A stretch of 64,000 bases of DNA from the NCBI GenBank assembly GCA_905250125.1, contig CAJNOL010000931.1, positions 1 through 64,000 on the forward strand, in the 5' to 3' direction. The number at the start of each line of letters is the position of its first letter. The stretch's first letter is position 1. The notes under the pieces were generated by a model that worked only from the letters and a program-made list of their open reading frames with translations, was not told the origin of the DNA and did not search any database. Shown here piece after piece: positions 52,366 to 62,230 of the stretch. Made by a program: the position numbers and the translations under genes. Source of the DNA: Rotaria sordida (Eukaryota > Rotifera > Eurotatoria > Philodinida > Philodinidae).

Positions 52366-54033
52366 TTAAAAGTGCTTTAAAGTATGATAGTCTTCAAAGC
52401 AACCTATCACACAAAGTCCAACATTACCAATATCACACTGATAACGTGTATTCCTACGCTTTTTCTCGCGTCTGCTTGTATGATTACAAACTATACAAGC
52501 TCTTCGTGCACTTTTTCCTGTTGCTGTTGCTGGAACTAGAGATGAAAAATGACGCGCAGTAAGACGTATGGGATTATCGCTGATAATCGGACGACCAATT
52601 GTATGTCTTGGCTGAGCATATCTTTCAATCAATTGTCGAATCAGTTCATTGCGAAAATCTCCAAAATGAATAGATTTTTTGTGCTTCACTTTGAATAGCA
52701 TATATGCGTTCAATGTTGATAAATCCAATAGATGAAAGAAGAATTTCTTGTACCATTTAATACTTTTTCGTAAGCATCCTACAACACTGATTTGCATATC
52801 GGTTTTGTCAACTGAGCCCATGTTTTCGTTGTAATGAACGATACACTCTGGCTTTTCAATTACTTTTTGCGTCTTTCAATCACTTTTTCATGTTTCTGTC
52901 ATCCTTGGCTGGTGAATTGTACACACCATAATGACTTCTCGTTTATCTTGCCACTTCAAAACCATTACATTAGTAGTTTTGTTATAGTCAAAATCACCTT
53001 TTGTCAGTCTGCTAAACTTAACTGGACCAAGACGATTTTTACGTACAGTACCGCATGCACCGGTCTTGACTTCATGTAATTTTTCAAATAGACGAGGACT
53101 AGTATACCAGTTGTCGAGAAAAAGTGAATGTTCCTTGTTCAGATACGGTTTCATCAAAGTCATCACTATGGAACCCGATTTTCCCAAATTTTGATCTAGG
53201 TCGATGTCGGTAGAAGAACCAGTATATACAATGAAATCCAACACTACTCCTGTTTGACAGTCGCAGATAACGAATATTTTTATGCCAAATCGATGACGTT
53301 TACCTTGTATATACTGTTTGAACGCTAGTCGACCCTTCCAAAGAATAAGCGATTCGTCTATACATAAGTTTTTGTTAGGAATAACAAGTAATCTGAATTT
53401 CTTCCGTAGATCATTTATCACTGATTTAATTTTATATAATTTGTCATCGTCCACTTGAGTTGACTCATCGTTAAAATGCAAGTATTTCAAGAGCATAAAA
53501 AATCTGTCTCTAGAAAATAATTGACCGGACATAGGTGTAATAATCATTGGATCGGTTGACCAGTAGTCGAGGATCTTGTTCTTTTCAGTTACAGATATGA
53601 GCATAATTGTAGCTAGAAAAGTCTATATTTCAGAGCGATTTGTCTGTGTCCATTTTGCTTGATGCGAACTTGTTTTATGTGTCGCATTGTTAGTAGAAAA
53701 GTCCTGATGCTTGTTCATTTTTTCAACAATTAAATCAATCATTTTTTCATCGAACAATAATTCGAAAAAATCAAGAGGTGTGGCATCTTTCATAGCGTTT
53801 ATGTTCGATGAAAGACCAGAATTTCTTTCGTCGAAATAGAAGAGATATGGCTTGAAAGCGGTTTTGCTCCAGTTTCGATCAGTAGATTGTTCTCTCGATG
53901 ATGCTACTTCATCATCCGATTCAACACTATCCACATCTGATGAATATACTTCACCAATTTCAATAGTAGAATCGTCTTCAGATTCACTAGCCATCTGAAT
54001 TTCATGCGGATCATTAGTTGTATACGTTGCCAT
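52366..54033 (-). pseudogene. piggyBac transposase with one in-frame stop and one frameshift
   Basis: DDE/DDD transposase of the piggyBac family. The ATG at 54033 opens an acidic N-terminus (SESEDDSTIEIGEVYSSDVD). An in-frame TAG at 53623-53625 interrupts it; the frame then continues (ILDYWSTDPMI, FFMLLKYLHFND) through LCIDESLILWKGR (first Asp), GIKIFVICDC, LFLDNWYTS (second) to a stop near 52888. A frameshift joins it to the segment starting GSVDKTDMQISVVGC (third Asp) and WYKKFFFHLLD. The tail holds a Cys-rich zinc-binding region (ACIVCNH, YQCDIGNVGLCVIGCF). All catalytic acids survive, so decay is recent. Confidence 0.9.
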
Positions 54034-54180
54034 ATTCAGGAAAAAGTTTTTTGTAATGAATATCAATAATAAAATGTTTATATGGAGAGTCGCGTAGAAT
54101 AATAAGAATTTGCTTCGATTCCGTGAGAATATATATCCAAAGATATGAGTTGTTTCTAGTGTGGAATCGAAATTTTATTT

Positions 54181-54400
54181 ACCCAGGTCAATCACGCCCG
54201 ATCGGATCCTGTCGGTTCCAAATAATTCCGACTGAAACCTATCTCAATTTTGTCGGAATCCTAACTAACGGATTCCGACGTCGGATCTGACATCGAATTT
54301 GCATAAAATCCGATCGAATCCTGTCTGTTTTTGTCGGATTTTACCGGATTCCGGTCCGGATATCGTCGGAATCCGTTAGTTAGGATTGATTGACCTGGGT
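54181..54400. mobile_element. 220-bp MITE nested in the piggyBac
   Basis: Perfect 14-bp terminal inverted repeats ACCCAGGTCAATCA and TGATTGACCTGGGT. The interior is GC-richer and repeats GTCGGAATCC / GGATTCCGAC blocks in both orientations, giving strong internal hairpins. No ORF. It lies upstream of the transposase start, so insertion may have cut its promoter. Confidence 0.85.
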
Positions 54401-54847
54401 ATATGAGAGCACCCGTTGAAAGAGAAACGAAAGACAATACACCAGAATTTACTGGAACGTGGCAGAATGTGAGAAGCCGGCGTGTCAGAACGAAAGAGAG
54501 AGCATATATACAAATAGTGATGCGTGGTGATGACTCAATAATGTTGCCAAGAAAAGAGAAAGAAGAAGAGTCTTTTCGATAAAGTATAAATGATATTATA
54601 TTTAAAGTAATATCTGCAAAAGTTCAAAGCACATATATGGGTCATCCGTAACCAAAGGGTTAAAGGGTTTACTCTACGTTTCACTTCCATAAACCCTTCG
54701 TAAGGGCTCATGAACATCATAAACTTTTTCATGTAATATTCGAAATTCTTTCTGAAAGGATTGATGAAAACATTATACTCGAGTATCCCACTTAGATAGG
54801 ATATTTTGAATCGTTCAAGGTCATCTTCAGTGGTGAATAGGTTTTAT

Positions 54848-55112
54848 TAAAACGATATGAAGAAGGTTATTGACTCTATCAATCACTTCAAAGGTTTATG
54901 ATAAAATATATGAAGGGAAATATTGACTGCATCAATCGTTTCAAGGGTTTATGATAAGGTATATGAAGGGAATTATCGACCTCATCAATCGTTTCAAGGG
55001 CTTATGATAAGGTATATCAAGAAAATTATTTACCTCATCAATCGACTCAAAGATTTATTAAAAGGTATATGAAGCGATATTACTACAGTATCGATTGCAT
55101 CGAGTGGTTGAT
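54848..55112. repeat. 53-bp tandem repeat, five units
   Basis: Units start at about 54848, 54901, 54954, 55007 and 55060, each exactly 53 bp, with consensus features ATAAGGTATATGAAGGGAAT, CATCAATCGTTTCAAGGGTT and TATG. The inner three are closest; the outer two are diverged. No ORF. Confidence 0.85.
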
Positions 55113-55531
55113 GACAGACTGAACAGAGGGATTCATCGCCATTCTCAAAGGCTCCACGCGCTTATGACAGACATATGTGAGAATGATTAATAATTTTCAC
55201 AGTTATGGGAAGCACATGACTGTAATATATTAGACTTCATAGCCATTAACTATGGATTTTCAGGTTTACGAAATACTGAACTAAATTGTTATGGAGCATC
55301 ATCTTTGCTTTTGAAGCCCAATGATCAATGGAATTCTCAGCCGATAATCTCAACAATTGGATCATATCTAGTCAAGTTCAATCTAACTCTCTTAATAAAT
55401 CCTTAATGACAATGGAAAGAGCGAAATAAAGAAATTGAAGTGGATCAAACGAAATTACTTGAATCAGTGTCGCGCTATACATGTTCGAAGGCAATCAGAA
55501 TTAGAAGATCACGAGAACAGTGAACAATTAG
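55113..55531. other. Intergenic, no supported gene
   Basis: AT-rich flank to the right of the 53-bp array. No gene recognised. Confidence 0.3.
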
Positions 55532-55668
55532 AAGGGTGTGGGTATGGGTCTGGGTGTGGACGTGGGTGCGGGTATGGGGTGTGGGTGTCAGTGAAGGTGA
55601 GACCAAAACCCACATCCCACCAACATCGATACCCACACTCACATCCACACCCACACCCACACCCGACA
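55532..55668. repeat. Telomere-like G/C hairpin 15 (well preserved)
   Basis: G/T arm 55532-55588 (GGGTGTGGGTATGGGTCTGG...), core GTCAGTGAAGGTGAGACCA, C/A arm 55609-55668. The core is the reverse complement of that in hairpin 11, 9.3 kb away, showing that the two are inverted copies of one element. Confidence 0.85.
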
Positions 55669-56039
55669 CGAAAAATAAATACATAACAGGGATAGAGCTA
55701 ACTATTTATGCAATTCAATTTTATATGATTTGGTAGATGAAGATAATAATTACATATTTTTGACCAAGTGACCCATATTGTACAGTTTTTTCTTTTGTGT
55801 ATCCCTACTAGCCTGCAGACCAGGTCAGACCGAGAAAAAGTGGCCTGTTGGCAGCTCTGCTCTCGATACAAACTTAGAAAGAAGAGACCAAACATGTGAC
55901 GCCCTACAATGAGTGTGTTGCTATTGATTCGATGAGTCATCAGACTGGGGTATGTACCAATTTTTGCTTAATTCTTTATTGCTTTCGTATATAGTGGCAG
56001 TGAAGCAAACAAATAATTTATCTTTATTTTATTTTTAGA

Positions 56040-56798
56040 ATGCAACAAGAACAATCTTTAGGTTTCGTTTCTTAAAACTCTTATTTCTTTTCAAGCAACA
56101 AGTACTGACAACGACGATTCCTCATCGTCGTGCGTATTTTTTAAAGCTTCTGTTTGTTGTGGAAATGGAACAATGTTATCAAAATGTCGTCAAGATTTAT
56201 TATCATCATCATCCAATGATGAAAACCAACCATCAGCTTCAACATTTCGTTCTTCACAGATAGTACAAAAAGATTTAGTAAATACAGGTACTAACAACTC
56301 ACGCAAGAAATGTCGTCAGCAAGATGTTGAAAGTGATGATAACGGAAAATTAATTCATATAAAATATAAATCTAATCAACTGGTAGAAGCGCATGGTCCA
56401 AGAGATGTGGATGCAACAGTTACAGTTGAAGTTAATATAGGTAAAGAACTTAAACCAAAAGCAGGTGATAAAATCGATCGTGGCATTGATAATTATCGAC
56501 AGTTTCATGAGAAAGAAAATTGGAGTAGTGATGTTGTTCGAAATAAAGGTTTAATTGATTTCTTTTGATCTTACAGATATTTATACTTTTTTTTAGGTCG
56601 AATTCGTGCGCCATTTCATCTTCGTACATCTGTTCAATAGGGTCATTAACCTGATGTATGTACTGATTATAAAGAAACTGGTATATGAGTCAATGTTTAA
56701 TTTTATTAAAATTCATTAAAATTTTTCCCTTAGATTGTTCGGGTTTTGATGAGGGTTGCAAATTTGTATATGATCATTCTGACAATAAATCTTGTTGA
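56040..56798 (+). pseudogene. RNF113/Cwc24-like spliceosomal E3 ligase, truncated pseudogene
   Basis: RNF113 (yeast Cwc24) is a C3H plus RING protein acting in spliceosome activation. Exons seen: 56040..56061, 56096..56548, 56597..56680, 56734..56798. Recognisable: VFFKASVCC near the N-terminus, IHIKYKSNQLVEAHGPRDVD, IDRGIDNYRQF, NKGRIRAPFHLRTSVQ, then the C3H-finger lead-in. Exon 3 has TAG (56638-56640) where family members have Trp and TAA (56647-56649) where Gln is expected. Exon 4 keeps CSGFDEGCKFVYDHSD but the zinc-ligand His is Tyr, and TGA follows at 56796. No RING domain is found downstream. The start sits one base after TTTTTAG. Exon 1 to 2 needs a 34-nt intron, unusually short. Confidence 0.82.
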
Positions 56799-57475
56799 AA
56801 ATTTGAATAGTGACTTAGATCAAGTTATTAAAGTTTCTTTTTTCTTGTTTTTTTTTTATTTTCCGATAAATATAAAATAATAAATAAAAAAGAAATTCAA
56901 TATTATATCGATATCAAATAGTTATGAAACGAAAATCCTGCTCAACTTGAGCCTTTAGCATAAATTCTCAAAGGCATGATATCTTTTTGGATTTTTATCT
57001 AACTTCAATGCTAGTAAAAACAACAATTTCTTGTCTTTTGTTTAATAGAGCTTTCTTTGAAAATGTATCACAATTATATTGATATCAGATTTCAGAGAAA
57101 TTTCATATGCAAAAAAATTTACAAAGAAAAAATTAGTTCGATAATAAAAAAATATTTCGACATTGACAATTTCAGAACGTGGAAGAATACGGCCATGCTC
57201 GTGAAACAAGTACAGCACCAGGAGCAAATATAACAGCTGATGCTTGAGGTGGACGATTAGTAATACACCTAACAATGATGTTTTTGATCAGTACTACTCC
57301 AACTGCACTCAAATAAATGATAAATAACCGCCAAAGAATATTATAGATCGTCTAAAATAGAGGTCATAACCAGATTAAACGGTTGTAGATGTATTGAAAT
57401 CTTATCCTACCTTCCTCATTAAATGTATAATCAAAATTAGCATATAATGTGCCCATATTTCTGTTTAGATTTTTG
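56799..57475. other. Intergenic; expected RING exons absent
   Basis: The missing C-terminal half of the RNF113-like gene was sought here on the + strand; no CxxC-type RING pattern is present. AT-rich. Confidence 0.4.
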
Positions 57476-57564
57476 AATGTGGGTGTGGGTATGAGTATAG
57501 TCGGATGTAGGGTGTGGATATTCATCTAATTCTTACCCACACCTACACCCACATCCACACACTT
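57476..57564. repeat. Telomere-like G/C hairpin 16
   Basis: AATGTGGGTGTGGGTATGAG..., core GGATATTCATCTAATTC, then TTACCCACACCTACACCCAC.... Left neighbour of the hAT relic. Confidence 0.75.
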
Positions 57565-57599
57565 CTCTTACATCGTTTGTTTTTTGATCATAATATCGT

Positions 57600-58351
57600 A
57601 ATGGAAGACTTAATCTTAACTGTTTGACTGTTGATGTGTCTGTTGTTTCATCAACAACGATAGAAAACAAACAATTTTCTACTCGATGCAAGATTTCGTT
57701 CAAAATATATTTGTGTGTATAGTCAATAATTTCATTCTAAACTAATGGACTTGTGTACAATGCATTCTTTGGACCACATTCAATGTGTTCACGAAGAATT
57801 TCATCGTCCGAATCGATACGTTGTTTTAACAATGCAATAAAATTCGAACCAGACTGAGAATCAATTACATTCATAATTTTTCTTATATCATCGATTGTTT
57901 CGTCTCTGTGGACGTGGAGAGGAATATTTCGATGTGAACAAGTATTTTATTATTTTTACAATTGATGCTAATATTGATTTATTACGATTGATTTTCTCAA
58001 TTCTGTCTTAATCAATTAACAATAAAATTGATAACGATGGATCTTTATATGTACGTATAAAATTAGTGGTAGCAACCGTTGAATTCTGATGAGATTGTGA
58101 ATTCATGTGACGTTTCAATGATGCAGTGAAATGTTTCAAATGTTTGTATCGATGACAAGATTTATCAACAAATAATTCTAAGTTTTGCCCTTGTAAATTA
58201 TGAAATAATACAAAATTTATGCAATAATCACCTTCAATGTACGGTGAATAAACAAGAGATGAATTATCGTTTAACCAAATGATCAGAAATCGACCAGAAT
58301 GTTTATGATCATCCGAATATAGCGTTGAAAATGAATATTTTCTATCGGGTT
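57600..58351 (-). pseudogene. hAT-superfamily (TTF/DUF4371-type) transposase relic
   Basis: On the minus strand 58351 to 58008 is open and resembles the TTF-type zinc-finger start of ZMYM/P52rIPK-like hAT transposases (YSFSTLYSDD, FLIIWLNDNSSLVYSP, FVLFHNLQGQ, LKRHMNSQSHQNS). After a stop and shifts, TIDDIRKIMNVIDSQSGSN, IECGPKNALYTSPLV, IIDYTHKYILNEILHRVENK and VVDETTDTSTVKQLRLS follow; the last contains the conserved catalytic Asp. At least one stop after SPLV and frameshifts are present. The C-terminal dimerisation part is missing. Hairpins bound it on both sides. Confidence 0.75.
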
Positions 58352-58427
58352 TAAGGGTGTGGGTGTGGATCTTCTCTTCACTCACATTCCAGACTCACAT
58401 CCACACCCACACACCCATACCCACCCG
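58352..58427. repeat. Telomere-like G/C hairpin 17
   Basis: AAGGGTGTGGGTGTGGATC, core TTCTCTTCACTCACATTCC, then CATCCACACCCACACACCC.... It replaces the start of the hAT reading frame on its right side. Confidence 0.8.
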
Positions 58428-58973
58428 TCGCATCGGCTTCGCACACTAAATGAATCGAGGGTGCCATTTAATCATTTAATTAATATCCGCGATGGTTTTA
58501 CTAGACTTTTTTCATTCGTCTATCTTCCAAATTGACTTCAGATAGACATCCGACGCAAAGATGAGAACAAGGAATATTTAAATCAGTACAATGGAACAAG
58601 TTTTTACCATTATTTCAATTGAATTTGAATAGATTGTGCACTTCAATGAATAGGAAGTAACAAGAAAAATTATCTATGAAAGCATTAACTGACGTCGCTC
58701 TTTCTCAAGTCTATTTTGTTTACCAACGAGCAAGCTCGAAAAGGCAACAGTAAATGTTATCGATAGCAATTAAATAAGAACACAGCCACTGACCTTTTGT
58801 ACTGGTAGTATTTCTATTATGCTCTTTTCTCTGCTGACTTTCATTATCGTCTCGTACATGCAGCATAGATATTAAAGAAGAAGAGAAAATTTGTGTACAC
58901 ACAAATCTGTATTACCCTAGGTAAACAGTAAACGATTGGAAGTATGTTTAAATGCTTTTCCCAAACGTTTTAA
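58428..58973. other. Intergenic, no supported gene
   Basis: AT-rich sequence between hairpin 17 and the small piggyBac, whose left TTAA is at 58970-58973. Confidence 0.3.
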
Positions 58974-59543
58974 CCCTTCGGAGACGGATTTTTTTTTCTG
59001 TATATTTCATCATAGATCAATCAACATTTCTATTTTCTAATAAAATGAGGGCATTGAACAAAGTCGTATCGAGCAGATGGAAGAAAAACTTTTTATACCA
59101 TTTTATAGTTTTTCGTACACATTCCAAGAAGCTAATCCGCATATCCGACTTGTCTATTGTTTCCATATTTTCATTGTATTCTTTGATGCAAATGGCTTTC
59201 ATTATCGGTTCGTTAGTGATGTGTTCAAGTTTGCCTGTAGGTACCATGCTGGGTTCGTGAATAGTTGAAAGCATGTGAACATCACATAACATGCCCCTAT
59301 ATAGAGAGCAACGTTGCTGACAAGGATTCGAGATTATAGAGTTTTTCTCTGAAAGTCAGTTTTCTTATACTTATTATCCATTACTAGATATCTGAATAAA
59401 ATAACCTAATTACAATACAAATTATACCAAAAAGACTCTCTGATAACAGCTTTCACAAAAACTAATCTCATATAGAAATCTATGTGTTTTGAAATGCTAG
59501 AGAATCACCATGGCCCCTTAAGGAGCCAACCGTCACCAAAGGG
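58974..59543 (-). mobile_element. Internally deleted piggyBac derivative, 570 bp, TTAA-flanked
   Basis: TTAA at 58970-58973 and 59544-59547. Termini CCCTTCGGAGACGG and CCGTCACCAAAGGG are imperfect inverted repeats related to those of the full element. 59017-59274 (-) retains a transposase piece with TIDKSDMRISFLECV and KWYKKFFFHLLD, parallel to the same region of the 2.4-kb copy. It is non-autonomous but still has both ends. Confidence 0.87.
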
Positions 59544-59547
59544 TTAA

Positions 59548-60234
59548 ACTCCTCTCTATTACTCATTTATAGTGTCTGCATGATATCGCAAAGCTAAAGT
59601 GGTAGAAGATGCGATTCGATTCATATTGTTTTATGACTGTCGATAAAATTGAAGTTGTTTTAACCTTTTATACTTCCTTCACATTTATTTGTACACGAAA
59701 GATTCACAAGAGATTGTTAATTTTCATGATTACTATCTTATTCAGATGTCTTCGAAAATACAACCGACTCAAAATGGGATGGATACATGTGCCAGTGCAA
59801 GTGTTAACAAAGATTCTCCGCGGTAAGCTATACATGAATCCCACTTTTCAACAATCAGTTAGATACAAAATATTATACTATCGTATTAACACACACCAAT
59901 AGAACATTAAGCTGCGTTCAGATAAAAAGGGCCTCCAGATGATCATTTTAAGACAGAGTCCCTGAAAGCTTAAAAAACCAGTGGCAAAAAACATCTCATA
60001 ATAGACTGATGTTGCCAAACGTTGTAGAGAATACTAAGTTATCAGATTCTGAAAGTTCCAGGCCATTCAAACAAATGTTTGCCGTACAACACTATCTCGC
60101 ATGTATAGGTAACTGTATGGACACGGGCTGATGGAGATCACTGTGGCTGTGTCTTTGGATGAGTAAGTGGAATTCATGTGCTCTATGCCAACCACAGTAT
60201 TGAAGTGACTTTCCTCTTTCGTAACACTCAGTTG
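59548..60234. other. Intergenic, no supported gene
   Basis: No recognisable coding region; ORF 59609-59902 (+) has no domain content. Confidence 0.3.
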
Positions 60235-60625
60235 CCCATCCACACCAATACGCATCCATCTACACCAATCTACTCACTCACATTCATTCACAAGAATGTG
60301 CGGGTGTACGTTCAGGTCTCAATCGGCGCGCGTGAAGCTATGAGTTCATTCTCCTTTTATATCCACACACTCTCCAACTCAATCACTCCTTCCTCTCCCT
60401 AGGCACAGAACTACCTACTCACTCAGAAAATCCTTCAAACCAATGACAGACTCATACATCCATAAATACTCAATCACACTCGCCCACATACGAACCCACT
60501 CAACCAACTACATCAGCCGAAAGTCTCACGAACTCAATCAATCATCAACTGCACGTTCACCCAGTCAGCCGGCTATCCAACCACACCCAACCGTCCTTGC
60601 ACACCCCTCATCTCCTCCCAACTTC
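60235..60625. repeat. C/A-rich telomere-like strand-asymmetric tract
   Basis: Top strand almost lacks G over long parts (CCATCCACACCAATACGCAT, CCACACCCAACCGTCCTTGC), interrupted at about 60294-60355. Unlike the hairpins it is not followed by its complement; the matching G-rich tract lies at 62085-62230 beyond the transporter gene. Confidence 0.6.
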
Positions 60626-60992
60626 GCATTCACGAACATCTGGTGTAACTACAGAAAATTTTACCTGAAAATGTCAAAACTTTTCGTTACTTTATTATCA
60701 CCTACTTTTTATGCCCGATATTGTGTAGTTGGAGTGATGACATGAATCGATATTTCTTAGTAATCGACAGCTCATAAAGTTTGCTACAAATTTTTTGTTT
60801 TGAGATTTTGTAGTTCTATTCTTAGTCTAGATTTTACTATCATTCTATAAGATATCTACTCTAGTGATCAAATGGGGAAGGAAAAAGGATTAGGACTATG
60901 TTCATATTTTGAGAACTCCTGTGATAATCGTTCTGTACATTAAAGCATCTGAAATCTCAGTGGCTTTATAATCAGTCGTACCTAATAGGATT

Positions 60993-61673
60993 GTGCCACC
61001 ACGTTGGGCTCAAGCGATGTGTTTCCTTCTAATCGTTATCATGAATTTGGCTGGATGGATTGATCTGCAAGGATTATGGGTCGAGATGCCACTCATGATT
61101 CCCATAGTCCCAGAAGGATGGGCTTTACCGTCAATAGTGACCATGTGCATTGGCGCGGGCAACATTTTTCCTGTTTTACTGGTGGTACTGCGTTGGTGGC
61201 TGGGAAAACGATTCTCTGAGATTCCTTTCATTTATATTATCCTTACTGTCGGAATTATCTCTTGCGGCTTGCTAGCTCTATTTTGGAATCGAACGATCTT
61301 TCTCTTCGGTCGCTGGCGCAGTGGATGGCTTTTTGGCACTGTTTTTATTTTATCCATGCTCGATTGCACTTCTTCTCTGGTATTTTTTGACTATATGAAA
61401 CGATTTCGTGCCCATTACTTGACGGCTAATTTTGTGGGCGAAGGAATCAATGGCTTGCTCACTACCTTATTAGCTCTGGCACAAGGTGTAGGAGGTGAAG
61501 CAATCTGTCTTCTGAACAACAATAACACTGCTCTTGAACCTAGCTACTCTGAGCCACGTTTCAGTGTCACAGTTTATATGCTTATTATTGCCAGCATTAT
61601 CATTCTGTCATTTATCGCCTTTTGTCTACTGCGATGGACAAGGATTGTCTCGTTGGCTGAGGCAACAGACACA
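60993..61673 (+). CDS. SLC52A-type riboflavin transporter, N-terminal half only
   Basis: Plasma-membrane vitamin B2 carrier. One exon of about 227 codons ends at a good donor (GACACA|GTAAGTAG). Seen: helix 1 with GLWVEMPLMIPIVPEGWALP (the family has GLWVELPLLV...LPEGW), AGNIFPVLLVVL, FIYIILTVGIISCGLLALF, MLDCTSSLVFFDYM, YLTANFVGEGINGLL and LALAQGVG, then a sixth helix. This is about half of the usual ~450 residues; no exon for the second half is visible before 64000. Frame opens before ATG 61017, after an AATAG acceptor-like site at 60988, so an upstream exon is possible. The exon itself shows no stop, so it may be intact with distant exons or a captured fragment. Confidence 0.78.
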
Positions 61674-62084
61674 GTAAGTAGTTTTATGGTGATATTATTT
61701 CAACTTCAATCGATTACTAAGAACTGCTATTAGAGTTCTCTTCTAATCAAAGAAGTGATCAACTGTCTGGAAAGAGCCCTTAAAAGACCTTTTCAATTAT
61801 GATTTTAGTTTCTTTTAAGCAATTTTCTACTTTAGAAGCTTAAATTAGCATACTCAGACTCTCTGTACATGTGTCGCTTTAAGATTTTCTGAAATGAAAG
61901 TAGAAAACGGCTCATACCATATAATATCGATGTAATATTCATTTCATATTCTTTCAAGAGGCAGAAGAAGATACTATAAACGCATTCTATTTCCTGTGAA
62001 AAGATTCTATAAGAGGCCAAGATACGGACTGCTTCTAGGACACCTCTTCCGCTGACCAATATTGAAAACTCGAGGTTTTCCGTT
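61674..62084. other. Intron or 3' flank of transporter, nothing supported
   Basis: Begins with the transporter donor site. No continuation exon with family motifs was found. Confidence 0.35.
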
Positions 62085-62230
62085 TCGTAAGTGGATGGGT
62101 GAGTGGATCAGTTGATTGGAGGATAGGTGGATGTGGACATGTGTCAGGGCTGGTTGGTGTAGGTGGGTGAATGGAAGTGTTGGGAGTTGATGGAAAAGTA
62201 AAAGGATGCTAGATGAGTGTGAGTGCGTAA
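62085..62230. repeat. G/T-rich telomere-like strand-asymmetric tract
   Basis: Top strand almost lacks C (GTGGATGGGTGAGTGGATC, GGTTGGTGTAGGTGGGTGAA). Complement-type partner of the tract at 60235-60625, so the transporter exon sits between a C-rich left and a G-rich right end. Confidence 0.6.

Larger units (their letters stand above)
52277..54659 (-). mobile_element. piggyBac-family transposon, 2383 bp, with TTAA target duplication
   Basis: Both ends are flanked by TTAA (52273-52276 and 54660-54663), the piggyBac target. Terminal inverted repeats are exact over 14 bp: CCCTTTGGTTACGG at 52277-52290 and CCGTAACCAAAGGG at 54646-54659. It encodes a broken transposase on the minus strand and carries a nested MITE between the transposase start and the right end. 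Confidence 0.93.
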
